60,830 nt of DNA from positions 1-60,830 of the forward strand of contig JALXCB010000086.1 in the NCBI GenBank assembly GCA_026991225.1. Direction: 5' to 3'. Numbering within the stretch: the stretch's first letter is position 1; the number at the start of each line of letters is the position of its first letter. Below the pieces are notes generated by a model. That model was not told where the DNA came from, made no database searches, and saw nothing but the letters and a program-made list of their open reading frames with translations. The stretch comes from Anaerolineae bacterium. Its GTDB lineage: Bacteria > Chloroflexota > Anaerolineae > J102. A program made the translations under genes and the position numbers. Below, piece after piece: positions 34,809-43,638 of this stretch.

Positions 34809-35495
34809 TCAGGAAGCCGCTTTTTGGGCTTTGCGGCGGGCGCTTTTGGCGCTGGGAATGGCGCCAAGGACGCGAATGCCGAAGCGTTCCATGTCATCCG
34901 CGGTGCGGATATAGCGGGAGGCCAGCCATTCCAGCAGGAAGACGATGAATGCGCCGATGAGCGCGCCCAGAATCAGGCCCGCGACGAGATTGAGTTTGGG
35001 ATTCGGCCGCCATTGGGGCGCATCCCGGGCGTCATCCACAATCCACACGTCGATGCGGTCCCGCTTGTCCTGCTTCTGGTTCCAGGCCTCCTGCTCATCC
35101 ACGAAGATCTGGGCCATGGTTTGGACGATGGTGACCGCGGTTTGCGGATCAGGGTCCTTGGCCACGATCTCGATGATGAAACGATCGGGTTCGGGATTGA
35201 CCTCAACCTCACTGAGGAGTTCGTAGGTGTTCATATCCAACTGCGCCCGATCGATGACCTTCTGGGCCATGCGATGGGTGAGCAGGTTGGTCTGGAAGTT
35301 GCGCAGCAGGTCTTTGGTGGAGGCGGTGAGGCCGAAGTCGGCCCGGGCCGGGCGCACGCTGACCAGAATCTGCGCCCGATAGATGGTCTCTTGAAAACGG
35401 CTGAAGCCAAACGCGGCGACGCCGGTGATGAGCGCGGCCACGAGGATGATCCAGCCGCGTTTTTTGAGGATTTGCCAGTAGGTTTTGAGTTCCAT
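34809..35495 (-). CDS. Wzz-type polysaccharide co-polymerase
   Basis: 228 residues. An N-terminal membrane segment (RGWIILVAALITGVAAFGF) and a C-terminal one (NLVAGLILGALIGAFIVFLL) flank an extracytoplasmic Wzz domain (residues about 40-160), including the proline-containing exit motif ending in APQWRPNPK. Such proteins set polysaccharide chain length and bind CpsD-like kinases, one of which is encoded directly downstream. Confidence 0.88.
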   Translation of the reverse strand: MELKTYWQILKKRGWIILVAALITGVAAFGFSRFQETIYRAQILVSVRPARADFGLTASTKDLLRNFQTNLLTHRMAQKVIDRAQLDMNTYELLSEVEVNPEPDRFIIEIVAKDPDPQTAVTIVQTMAQIFVDEQEAWNQKQDKRDRIDVWIVDDARDAPQWRPNPKLNLVAGLILGALIGAFIVFLLEWLASRYIRTADDMERFGIRVLGAIPSAKSARRKAQKAAS

Positions 35496-35614
35496 AGGTG
35501 AAGTGAAAGCAATGGTTGAAGGGAATCCAACCGGGCTATTGTAACACAGGATGCCGTGTCCGGTGTTTTCGTTGCGCTATCCGTGTTTTTTCTATCCGTG
35601 TCGAGGCAAAAAGA

Positions 35615-36298
35615 CTATCGCGGGATTTCGGCCATCACTTGAATGCCCAGCTTCTCCAGATCGTCGCGGTCATAGATGCGGGGGATGAGGTAGTTGACGA
35701 GAAAAGCGAGGCCAATGCCCGCCAGCAGGGCCAGAACCAGACGCAGGGGCATATCCAGACGCTGTTTCAGGCTGGGGCCGATGGGAACGACGCCCCCGCG
35801 GTCCACCAGATAGACCGCGCCCTGATCCTCCAGCAGACGGGGCATGAATTCGTCTGCGTCCTCGGTCATGGTGGCGGCGACCGCGTCCGCGATGGCGGTC
35901 AGACGGTCGGGGTCGCCGTCGTAGATGGTGACGGTGAGGATGCGGTGGAGCTCGCCCGTCTGGGTGGAGCCCTGAATCTGGCCCGGGGCCACCTGGATGC
36001 CGGCGTCAGCCAGCCGTCGACTCACCGCGGCCGCGAATTCGGAGCCCTTGACGATCTGGCTGAAGTCGTCGATGAGGTATTCCGAGGAGAGCGCGGTGTA
36101 GTAGCCGTCGTAGGTGAACTGGTCGGGCAATTGCTGGGGCCGCACGCCCACGCTGAAGGACATGCTCATGGCGTACGCGGGCGGGCGGGGTCGCCAGGGC
36201 TTGAGAGTGACCAGGGAGAAGAGCAGGGTCAGAAGAACCAGCCCGACCGGAATCCACCACCAACGCTTGAGAATGCGGAGATAGGTGCGGAATTCCAT
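35615..36298 (-). CDS. second Wzz-type membrane protein
   Basis: 227 residues. It starts MEFRTYLRILKRWWWIPVGL, a classic Wzz opening helix, and ends with a second membrane helix (LRLVLALLAGIGLAFLVNYL) and a short basic tail. The internal domain is extracytoplasmic. I chose the ATG at 36298 because the in-frame extension upstream reads through repeat-like sequence. It lies 119 nt upstream of the first Wzz gene and the two are probably paralogous partners in one exporter. Confidence 0.85.
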   Translation of the reverse strand: MEFRTYLRILKRWWWIPVGLVLLTLLFSLVTLKPWRPRPPAYAMSMSFSVGVRPQQLPDQFTYDGYYTALSSEYLIDDFSQIVKGSEFAAAVSRRLADAGIQVAPGQIQGSTQTGELHRILTVTIYDGDPDRLTAIADAVAATMTEDADEFMPRLLEDQGAVYLVDRGGVVPIGPSLKQRLDMPLRLVLALLAGIGLAFLVNYLIPRIYDRDDLEKLGIQVMAEIPR

Positions 36299-36424
36299 GG
36301 CATAAGTTTGCCGCAGGATGGGGTTTCGGTCAAATCTGGGCCGCGCTAATGCAATGCTAATACTTTGCAGATGGAGAACATACATTCGGAGGGTTAAATG
36401 GGAGTAGTAGCAGAAGACGCGTTG

Positions 36425-36632
36425 AGAGCCGTCAAACGTCATGACTGCATCCTCGCGATGACATGACGTTTGACGTTTTACGCTTGACGGGTAACTGCTA
36501 ACGCACCCCGGTTAACAAACCACAAAGGGCACTCAGGCACCAAGAACACGAAGAAAAAATGTATGAATTTCCCCTTGTGCCTTTGTGTCTTCGTGTTCTT
36601 AGTGGTTTTCGGGCGACGACCTTAGTAGTTAC
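36425..36632. repeat. inverted GTCAAACG block and MITE-like family B, copy 1
   Basis: 36425-36490 is a palindrome of GTCAAACGTCATGACTGC and GACGTTTGACGTTTTACGCT arms. 36491-36632 (142 bp) is family B: the left end GTAACTGCTAACGCACCCCG and the right end CGACCTTAGTAGTTAC form imperfect terminal inverted repeats. The interior folds (AAGAACACGAAGAAAAAA against TTCGTGTTCTTAG). Near-identical copy at 52658-52805, inverted copy at 54268-54421. The rest of the gap, 36299-36424, is featureless. Confidence 0.7.
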
Positions 36633-36699
36633 CTTGACGGTTCCTGTCATTTCGTCAAGAGGCGTCTTAATTTCCTCACAACGGAGGTGTCTACCACCC

Positions 36700-39189
36700 A
36701 TGTTCCAAGATATCATCAACACCCAACAAACCGACATCAGCGAGGAGAATCTGGCCCGACTCGTCGCGGACGAGTTGCCAATTCTGCCTTTGCGCAATAT
36801 CGTGCCCATGCCCATGGCGGTGCTGCCCCTGGCCGTGGGCATTCCCCGCTCGGTGAAGCTCATCGAAGAGGCCAGCCGCGGGTCCCGCATCATCGGTCTG
36901 GTGGCCATGAAGGACCCCAGCATCGAGCTGCCCGGCCCGGAAGAAATCTATCAGACGGGCGTCATCGCGCTCATCCACAAGGTGGTGCGCACCGATGACG
37001 GCTCACTGCAGGTCATCGTCCAGGGCCTGGAGCGGATGAAGATCACCGAATGGACGGCCACGGAGCCCTACCTCAAGGCCCGGGTCGAGCTCGCGCCCGA
37101 AATCACCGAGACGGGCGTGGAGGCCGAGGCCCTGCGCGAGAGCCTGCTCGACATCACCGAAGAGGTGGCCGAGCTGCTGCCCAATCTGCCCGAAGGCGTG
37201 GGCGCGTTCCTGCGCCAGATCCGGGATAACCGCCAGCTCGTCTATCTCATCGCCTCCAACATCCAGCTCGAGGTGGAGGAGGCCCAGCAGCTTCTGGAGT
37301 CCGACAGCGTCAACGAGAAGATGCGCCTGCTGGTGCGCTTCCTGGCCAAAGAGAAGGAGGTTCTCACCCTGCGCAAGCAGATCGCGGAGGAAGCCTCCGA
37401 GGAGATGAGCAAGGCCCAGCGGGATTACTACCTCCGCCAGCAGTTGGAAGCCATCCGCCGGGAGCTGGGCGAGATGGATGAAACCGAGGCGGAGATCGAA
37501 GAATACCGCAAGCGCATCGCCGAGGCCAATCTTCCCGAAGAGGCGGAAAAGGAAGCCCTGCGCGAGCTCAAGCGCATGGAGAAGATGCCGCCGCAGGCCG
37601 CGGAATACTCGGTCATCAAGACCTATCTGGACTGGCTCCTGGACCTGCCCTGGAACGTGTTGACCGAGGACAATCTCGATATCGAGCACGCCCGGCAGGT
37701 GCTGGATGAGGATCACTACGACCTGGAGAAGGTCAAGGAGCGCATCCTCGAATATCTGGCCGTGCGCAAGCTGGTCAAGGAGCGCGGCATCGAAGAGCCC
37801 GAGGGCCACGAGGGCGAACTGCACGAGGCCATGGGCGCGATCCTCTGCTTCGTGGGTCCGCCCGGCGTGGGCAAGACCAGCCTGGGCAAGAGCATCGCCC
37901 GCGCCCTGGGCCGCAAATTCACCCGCATGAGCCTGGGCGGCATGAGAGACGAAGCCGAGATCCGCGGGCATCGCCGCACCTACATTGGCGCCATGCCCGG
38001 CCGCATCATCCAGGCCATCAAACGGGCGGGCGCCCGCAATCCCGTATTCATGCTGGACGAGATCGACAAGGTCGGCATGGACTGGCGGGGCGATCCCAGC
38101 TCGGCCCTGCTGGAGGTGCTGGACCCGCAGCAGAATTACGCGTTCCGCGACCATTATCTGGATGTGGACTTCGACCTCAGCGACGTGATCTTCATCACAA
38201 CAGCCAATACCATGGACACCATCCCCGCGCCCCTGCGGGACCGGATGGAAATCATCGAGCTGGAAGGCTACACCGAGCACGAAAAGCTCCACATCGCCCG
38301 CGGCTATCTCATCCCCCGTCAGCGCCGGGTGAACGGCCTGCGCAAGGATGAGATCAGCTTCACCGATGAGGCCATTCGCGCCATCATTCGCGACTACACC
38401 CGCGAAGCGGGCGTGCGCAACCTGGAGCGGGAGATCGGTTCGGTGTGCCGCAAGGTGGCCGTGAAGATCGCGGCGGGAGAGGTCGAACGCATGGAGATCA
38501 CCCCCGACCTGGTGCGCGAATTCCTGGGCAAGCCCAAATACTTCTTCGACGCGGCCCTGCGCACCGAGAAGCCCGGCGTGGCCACCGGTCTGGCCTGGAC
38601 GCCCGTAGGCGGTGATGTGCTCTTCGTCGAGGCCACCAAGATGAAGGGCAAGGGCAACCTGATCATCACCGGCCAGCTGGGCGATGTCATGGAAGAGTCC
38701 GTGCGCATCGCCTTCAGCTGGGTGCAGGCCAACGCCGAGGCCCTGGGCATCGATCCCGACGTGTTCGAAACCCACAACTTCCACATCCACGTCCCCGCGG
38801 GCGCCATCCCCAAAGACGGCCCCAGCGCTGGCGTGACTATGGTCACGGCGCTGGTCAGCCTGCTGACGAACCGTCCCGTGCGGGCCGACGTAGGCATGAC
38901 CGGCGAGATCACCCTGCGGGGTCAGGTGCTGCCCATCGGCGGCGTCAAGCAGAAGATCCTGGCCGCGCACCGCGCGGGCCTGAAGACCATCATCCTGCCC
39001 CAGCGCAACGAAGCCGACCTGGACGACCTGCCCGAGGATATCCGCCAGGAGCTGGAATTCGTCCTGGTGGAGGATATCGAGCAGGTGCTGCAGACGGCCC
39101 TGCGCCCCGCGGGCGGGGACCAGGAGCAGGCCGGGGCTGCGGAAAAGGCCGTGGAAGGCCCGCCCGCGCCCGAGCCTTCGCTGAACTGA
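36700..39189 (+). CDS. lon: ATP-dependent Lon protease
   Basis: 829 residues, cytoplasmic. Order: N-terminal substrate-binding LAN domain (about 20-215), coiled-coil linker ([20 protein letters not shown]), AAA+ module with Walker [15 protein letters not shown] and Walker [12 protein letters not shown], then the proteolytic domain with catalytic Ser in DGPSAGVTM and Lys in [16 protein letters not shown]-terminal tail of about 30 residues is rich in Gly/Glu/Ala. GGAGGTG at 36683-36689 supports the ATG at 36700. The gene follows the family B repeat and ends at a bidirectional terminator. Confidence 0.97.
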   Translation: MFQDIINTQQTDISEENLARLVADELPILPLRNIVPMPMAVLPLAVGIPRSVKLIEEASRGSRIIGLVAMKDPSIELPGPEEIYQTGVIALIHKVVRTDDGSLQVIVQGLERMKITEWTATEPYLKARVELAPEITETGVEAEALRESLLDITEEVAELLPNLPEGVGAFLRQIRDNRQLVYLIASNIQLEVEEAQQLLESDSVNEKMRLLVRFLAKEKEVLTLRKQIAEEASEEMSKAQRDYYLRQQLEAIRRELGEMDETEAEIEEYRKRIAEANLPEEAEKEALRELKRMEKMPPQAAEYSVIKTYLDWLLDLPWNVLTEDNLDIEHARQVLDEDHYDLEKVKERILEYLAVRKLVKERGIEEPEGHEGELHEAMGAILCFVGPPGVGKTSLGKSIARALGRKFTRMSLGGMRDEAEIRGHRRTYIGAMPGRIIQAIKRAGARNPVFMLDEIDKVGMDWRGDPSSALLEVLDPQQNYAFRDHYLDVDFDLSDVIFITTANTMDTIPAPLRDRMEIIELEGYTEHEKLHIARGYLIPRQRRVNGLRKDEISFTDEAIRAIIRDYTREAGVRNLEREIGSVCRKVAVKIAAGEVERMEITPDLVREFLGKPKYFFDAALRTEKPGVATGLAWTPVGGDVLFVEATKMKGKGNLIITGQLGDVMEESVRIAFSWVQANAEALGIDPDVFETHNFHIHVPAGAIPKDGPSAGVTMVTALVSLLTNRPVRADVGMTGEITLRGQVLPIGGVKQKILAAHRAGLKTIILPQRNEADLDDLPEDIRQELEFVLVEDIEQVLQTALRPAGGDQEQAGAAEKAVEGPPAPEPSLN

Positions 39190-39206
39190 ACGCACCCCCA
39201 CAAAAC

Positions 39207-39245
39207 AAAGACCCCGGACGGACCACGCCGCCGGGGTCTTTTTCT
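39207..39245. terminator. bidirectional terminator between lon and the hydroxylase genes
   Basis: AAAGACCCCGG (39207-39217) pairs with CCGGGGTCTTT (39231-39241), flanked by A- and T-rich ends on both sides. It therefore serves lon on the plus strand and the converging coxL-like gene on the minus strand. Confidence 0.85.
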
Positions 39246-39249
39246 GTCA

Positions 39250-41598
39250 TCAGACCTTCTGTCGGGCCTCCTGCACCAGCTCGAACAGGCGGTTTGGGCT
39301 GATGGGCGCTTCGGTAATCTCCAGCTCAGCCAGGGGAGCCAGGGCGTTCTCCACTGCCTGGACGAAGAGGGGCGCGACGGGAATCGCTCCGGCCTCGCCC
39401 ACGCCCTTCACGCCCAACGGATTCAACGGCGAGGGGGTTTCGGTGTGAACAAGCTCGATGTGGGGCACTTCCATGCTGGTGGGGACGAGATAATCCATGA
39501 AGGACGCGGTGAGAAGCTGCCCCTGGTCATCGTAAACGATTTTCTCATAGAACGCGTTGCCGATGCCCTGGGCTACGCCGCCTCGCACCTGGCCATCCAC
39601 GATCAGCGGGTTGACCATGACGCCGCAATCGTGGCCCGCCACATAGCGCAGAATCTTGACGTCGAAGGTCTCGGGGTCCACCTCGACGATCATGGCGTGG
39701 GTCCCGAATGCGGTCGCGCCCCGCTCGGGCCCGAAATAGGCGGTGGATTCCAGACCGGGCTCCGCGTCGGCCTTCACCGCGCCGCGCAGGGGGTTCGCCT
39801 TCACAGCCAGGTCTTTCAGGGCCACGAAGGATTCGGGATGGCGTTGGTCGCGGACAAAGCCTCCCTCCAGAACCAGGTCCTCCACGGGCGCTTCCAGCTC
39901 CTGGCTGGCCATCTGCAAAATCTTCCGCTTCACGCGCTCGGCCGCCGAGTTGATGGCGTTGCCCGCCACGACCATGCCGCGGCTGGCGAAGGTGCCCGTG
40001 CCCCAGTGGAAGATGTCGGTGTCGCCCGTGACCAGGTAGATATCCTTGGGGTCCACGCCCAGATGCTCGGCCACCACCTGCACGAAGGAGGTGAAATGGC
40101 CCTGGCCCTGGGTGCCCACGCCCGTGGCCACGTTGACCTTGCCCGTGGTCTCCACCTGGACCCGCGCGCCTTCGTAGGGCCCGATGCCGGTGCCCTCCAC
40201 ATAGCTGACCACGCCGATGCCCACATAGCGGCCCTCGGCCCGCAGCTTGGGCTGCTCTTCCTTGATGAATTTCTCGTACTCGATAAGAGCAAGCACTTTG
40301 TCCAACAAAGGCTCGTAGTTGCCGCTGTCGTAAACCAGGGGCGCGAAGTCCTGGTAGATGATCTCGTTGTTGTAGGGGAATTTGTCGGGCGGGATGTAAT
40401 TCTTGCGCCGAATCTCGGTCACGTCCATCCCCAACTCCCTGGCGGCCAGGTCCAGCAGGCGTTCCATGACGAAGACGCCATGCTGTCGCCCCGCGCCCCG
40501 GTAGGGCGTCACGATCATCTTATTGGTGAAGACGACCTTCATGTCGGAGTAGTAGTTGGGGATGTCATAGCTGCCCAGCAGGGTGCATTGACTGTTGATG
40601 GGCACAGTCAAACCGTAGGGGTCGTATGCGCCTGAGTCGTGGATGAATTCATCCTTGACGCCCAGGATTTTGCCATCTTTCGTCAGCGCGATCTCCGCCC
40701 AATGGATCTGATCCCGCTCGTGGGTGGTGGACATGAAATTCTCGCGGCGGTCTTCAATCCACTTAAGGGGACGGTTGAGTTGCATGGCCGCCCAGGGCAG
40801 CAGCACTTCCTCGGGATAGAACATCATGATCTTGGGGCCGAACGCGCCGCCAATGAAGGGGGCGATGACCCGCACCTGGGATTCGGACAGGCCCAGCATG
40901 GCGGCGATGCCGTTGCGGATGACCACGGGCGCCTGGGTGGTGTCCCACATGGTCAGACGCTCAGCCTTGCCGTCCCACCAGGCTACGATACCCCGGTTTT
41001 CCATAGCTGCGGCCACGCCGTGGTCGTAGTAGAAGCGGCGGCGGATGACCACGTCCGCTTTCTCGACGGCCTCAGCGTAATCGCCCTTCTGCTGGATGAT
41101 GTGGGCGGCAAGGTTGGAGTCCAGGTCTTCGTGAATGAGAGGAGCGTCAGGCGCGAGGGCTTGCTCCAGGTCGGTGACCGCGGGCAGGGGTTCGATATCC
41201 ACAAAAATCTGCTCCACCGCATCCTCGGCGATGTAGCGGCTTTCGGCCACCACCATGACGATGGGCTCGCCCACATGGCGCACCTTGTCCCTGGCCAGGG
41301 GCACCTGGGTGCGGGCGTGGAAGACGCGGCCTTCCACGGGAGGCGGGGGCACGAGCAGAGGACCGGGCCGCCAGTAATCACCCAGGTCCTCCGCGGTGTA
41401 GATGGCGACCACGCCCGGAATCTCCCTGGCGAAGCTCGTGTCGATGCCCTTGATGCGGCCATGCGCGTAATCGCTGCGCAGGAAGGCCACGTGCAGCATG
41501 CCGGGCAGGTGGACGTCATCGGTAAAGAGGGCCCGGCCCGTGAGCAGCCGGGGATCCTCGTTGCGTTTCATGCGTTTGCCAATGTATCGCGTGCTCAT
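39250..41598 (-). CDS. xanthine-dehydrogenase-family molybdenum-binding subunit (CoxL-like)
   Basis: 782 residues. Two domains: a small N-terminal one (RYIGKRMKRNEDPRLLTGRA) and the molybdopterin-binding domain with PFIGGAFGPK, the TPYRGAGRQHGVFVMERL loop, GVGTQGQGHFTSF and the catalytic Glu in GVKGVGEAG near residue 745. These enzymes hydroxylate carbon using water. The PYRGAGR loop excludes form I CO dehydrogenase, whose loop carries the Cys of AYxCSFR. The substrate is thus an aldehyde or N-heterocycle, not CO. It is the last of three overlapping genes (L, S, M subunits). Confidence 0.9.
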   Translation of the reverse strand: MSTRYIGKRMKRNEDPRLLTGRALFTDDVHLPGMLHVAFLRSDYAHGRIKGIDTSFAREIPGVVAIYTAEDLGDYWRPGPLLVPPPPVEGRVFHARTQVPLARDKVRHVGEPIVMVVAESRYIAEDAVEQIFVDIEPLPAVTDLEQALAPDAPLIHEDLDSNLAAHIIQQKGDYAEAVEKADVVIRRRFYYDHGVAAAMENRGIVAWWDGKAERLTMWDTTQAPVVIRNGIAAMLGLSESQVRVIAPFIGGAFGPKIMMFYPEEVLLPWAAMQLNRPLKWIEDRRENFMSTTHERDQIHWAEIALTKDGKILGVKDEFIHDSGAYDPYGLTVPINSQCTLLGSYDIPNYYSDMKVVFTNKMIVTPYRGAGRQHGVFVMERLLDLAARELGMDVTEIRRKNYIPPDKFPYNNEIIYQDFAPLVYDSGNYEPLLDKVLALIEYEKFIKEEQPKLRAEGRYVGIGVVSYVEGTGIGPYEGARVQVETTGKVNVATGVGTQGQGHFTSFVQVVAEHLGVDPKDIYLVTGDTDIFHWGTGTFASRGMVVAGNAINSAAERVKRKILQMASQELEAPVEDLVLEGGFVRDQRHPESFVALKDLAVKANPLRGAVKADAEPGLESTAYFGPERGATAFGTHAMIVEVDPETFDVKILRYVAGHDCGVMVNPLIVDGQVRGGVAQGIGNAFYEKIVYDDQGQLLTASFMDYLVPTSMEVPHIELVHTETPSPLNPLGVKGVGEAGAIPVAPLFVQAVENALAPLAELEITEAPISPNRLFELVQEARQKV

Positions 41599-42083
41599 GA
41601 TGACGCCTCCTTCATTTTGTCAGCAGCCAGGTGGACCGCATCTACGATGTGGTCATAGCCGGTGCAGCGGCAGAGGTTGCCCGAGATGGCCTCGCGGATC
41701 TCTTCGTCCGAGGGATCGGGGTTTTCCTCCAGGAAGGGCTTGAGGGTCATGACGAAGCCGGGGGTGCAGAAGCCGCACTGGAGCGCGTGGGCGTCATGGA
41801 AGGCTTCCTGGATGGGGTGGAGATGGTCGGGATCGGGAGCCAGGCCTTCGATGGTGAGAATGTTGTGGCCGTCGGCCTGGACCGCGAAGAGCAGGCAAGA
41901 ACGCACAGGCTGGCCGTCGAAGAGGATGGTGCAGGCCCCGCACACGCCATGCTCACACCCCACGTGGGTGCCGGTGAGGCCCAGGTCGTGGCGGATAAAG
42001 TCGCTGAGGAGCAGTCTCGGCTCGACCTCGCGTTGGTAGGTGACGCCGTTGACGCGGACGGTGATGGGGATTCGTTGGCTCAT
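41595..42083 (-). CDS. [2Fe-2S]-binding subunit of the molybdenum hydroxylase (CoxS-like)
   Basis: 162 residues. The plant-type ferredoxin cluster ligands (GCEHGVCGACTILFDG...SCL) and the second cluster ligands (CGFCTPGF and CRCTGYDHIV) are complete. It relays electrons between the Mo and FAD subunits. It overlaps both flanking genes by 4 nt, which implies tight translational coupling. Confidence 0.95.
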   Translation of the reverse strand: MSQRIPITVRVNGVTYQREVEPRLLLSDFIRHDLGLTGTHVGCEHGVCGACTILFDGQPVRSCLLFAVQADGHNILTIEGLAPDPDHLHPIQEAFHDAHALQCGFCTPGFVMTLKPFLEENPDPSDEEIREAISGNLCRCTGYDHIVDAVHLAADKMKEASS

Positions 42084-42970
42084 GCTGTCACCTCCTGGCC
42101 CGCGGCCCGGGCGAGGGCCTGCGTGAGGGTGCGTTGAACAAGGACGTTGACGAGGTGGCGGCGGAAGGAAGCGGTGGCGTGAACGTCGCTGGGCGGGTCC
42201 ACGTCCTTTTGGGCGGCGGCTTCCGCCGCGGTGGCGATGGCCTCATCGTCCAGTTTTTCGCCCCGGAGCACGCCCATCGCGGTGGTGGCCAGCATGGGGC
42301 CGTCGCCCACGCCAAAGAGGCTGATCCGCACGTGGTCGCAGCGCCCGGCTCCATCCAGATGCAGGATAGCGAACGCGCCCACCAGGGCGAAGTCGCCATG
42401 CCGGCGGGCGACTTCTTCGATAGCCCAGCCGCTGCCCGCTGGCAGAGGCGGCAGGTGAAGTTCGGTGATGAGCTCATCTTCGGCCAGGGCCGTGGTGAAG
42501 AAGCCCTGGAAGAAGTCATCTGCGGGAATCCAGCGGCTGCCGCGGGCGCTTTGGGCTTTGATGCGACCCTGCACGGCCCGCATCAGCGCAGGCAGCTCGG
42601 CCGCGGGGTCCGCGTGGGCGATGCTGCCGCCCAGGGTGCCGCGGTTGCGTATCTGAGGATGCCCGATGTTGGGCATGGTGGCATGAAGCAGAGGGTGTTT
42701 GTCCGCCACCTTGGGGTTTTTCTCCGCCTGCACGTGGCGGGTCATGGCGCCAATGAGCAGGCCGCCATCGGGCGCGAGGCGGATGTAGCTCAGGTCGGGA
42801 ATGCGGTTCAGGTCCACCAACACGCTGGGCGCGGCCAGGCGAAAGTTCATGGTGGGGACCAGACTCTGCCCGCCCGCCAGGGCCTTGGCCCCATAGCCGT
42901 GTTGGGCCATGAGGGCCAGGGCCTCGTCCAGGGTGTCGGGAGCGTAGTAATCGAAGGGTGGGGGTTTCAT
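42080..42970 (-). CDS. FAD-binding subunit of the molybdenum hydroxylase (CoxM-like)
   Basis: 296 residues. It begins MKPPPFDYYAPDTLDEALAL, with FAD-binding AGGQSLVP near residue 35 and TLGGSIAHADPAAELP near 115. It oxidises the Fe-S subunit and passes electrons on. The start at 42970 was chosen because the in-frame region upstream runs through a GGATTA repeat tract. Cotranscribed with the other two subunits. Confidence 0.93.
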   Translation of the reverse strand: MKPPPFDYYAPDTLDEALALMAQHGYGAKALAGGQSLVPTMNFRLAAPSVLVDLNRIPDLSYIRLAPDGGLLIGAMTRHVQAEKNPKVADKHPLLHATMPNIGHPQIRNRGTLGGSIAHADPAAELPALMRAVQGRIKAQSARGSRWIPADDFFQGFFTTALAEDELITELHLPPLPAGSGWAIEEVARRHGDFALVGAFAILHLDGAGRCDHVRISLFGVGDGPMLATTAMGVLRGEKLDDEAIATAAEAAAQKDVDPPSDVHATASFRRHLVNVLVQRTLTQALARAAGQEVTA

Positions 42971-43028
42971 AGGCGGAAACCTCGTAGGGTGATGAATGAG
43001 ATGGTGCAGGGGGTTGGGGGAGTTTGGA

Positions 43029-43598
43029 TCAATCGAGATTGGGAGCAGGATCAGGATTAGGATTAGGATTAGGATTAGGATTGGGGAGTGTGGTGGTCTG
43101 GCGTATGTGTTGCAGGGTAGTTTGGCGTGTGTCATCATCCGTAAGCAGCCAAGCCAGATGCGCCTCTGAAAAAATCACCTGTTCCGTTTCCCGGAAATGG
43201 TAGGTTGGTCCCGGTTCTTTGAATGCCTGCACCTTTCCATGTCGGTATGTCTTTATTTTGCCAACATAACCATTGACGCCTTTCGCCATTTCGTTAAGCC
43301 GCTCAGCATAGCTCCGATGAATCTCAGATTCAATGATATCTCGCTTCAGGGCGCGATTTAACCAGTACTTGGTCTCGAACACGCTCCCGCGAGCATAATA
43401 GAGGAAGTTGATTTTATCGCCATAGTGATAACGACCAAACGCTTCAGCGATGTTAGCGCCAATGGAATCTGCAGAACGGATTAATTGCTTGCCAATCACG
43501 TCCCGGATAAAGGCATTCCATTGGAACACCATCTTCCAGACATCATCGGCAATATCCTCCGCCAATTGCAATACATACAGTTCTTCGAAGACGACCAT
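43029..43598 (-). CDS. four-helix bundle protein (S23/23S-IVP-like) with repeat-encoded tail
   Basis: 189 residues. DVIGKQLIRSADSIGANIAE plus AFGR near residue 35 is the signature of four-helix-bundle proteins first known from 23S rRNA intervening sequences, function unknown. The start is ATG at 43598 with GGAGG 5 nt upstream. The last 15-20 residues (PNPNPNPNPNPDPAPNLD) are not part of the domain: they are translated from the GGATTA repeat tract at 43047-43082. The gene interrupts the catabolic cluster between the cyclase and the hydroxylase. Confidence 0.82.
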   Translation of the reverse strand: MVVFEELYVLQLAEDIADDVWKMVFQWNAFIRDVIGKQLIRSADSIGANIAEAFGRYHYGDKINFLYYARGSVFETKYWLNRALKRDIIESEIHRSYAERLNEMAKGVNGYVGKIKTYRHGKVQAFKEPGPTYHFRETEQVIFSEAHLAWLLTDDDTRQTTLQHIRQTTTLPNPNPNPNPNPDPAPNLD

Positions 43599-43638
43599 AA
43601 CAACCTCCAATCCTACTCCTTAATCCTAATCCTCAATC

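Noticed and set aside
39250-42970. Aerobic CO dehydrogenase
   Set aside because: The large subunit has the TPYRGAGR loop, not the Cys-containing AYxCSFR loop of form I CO dehydrogenase, so CO oxidation is not supported.
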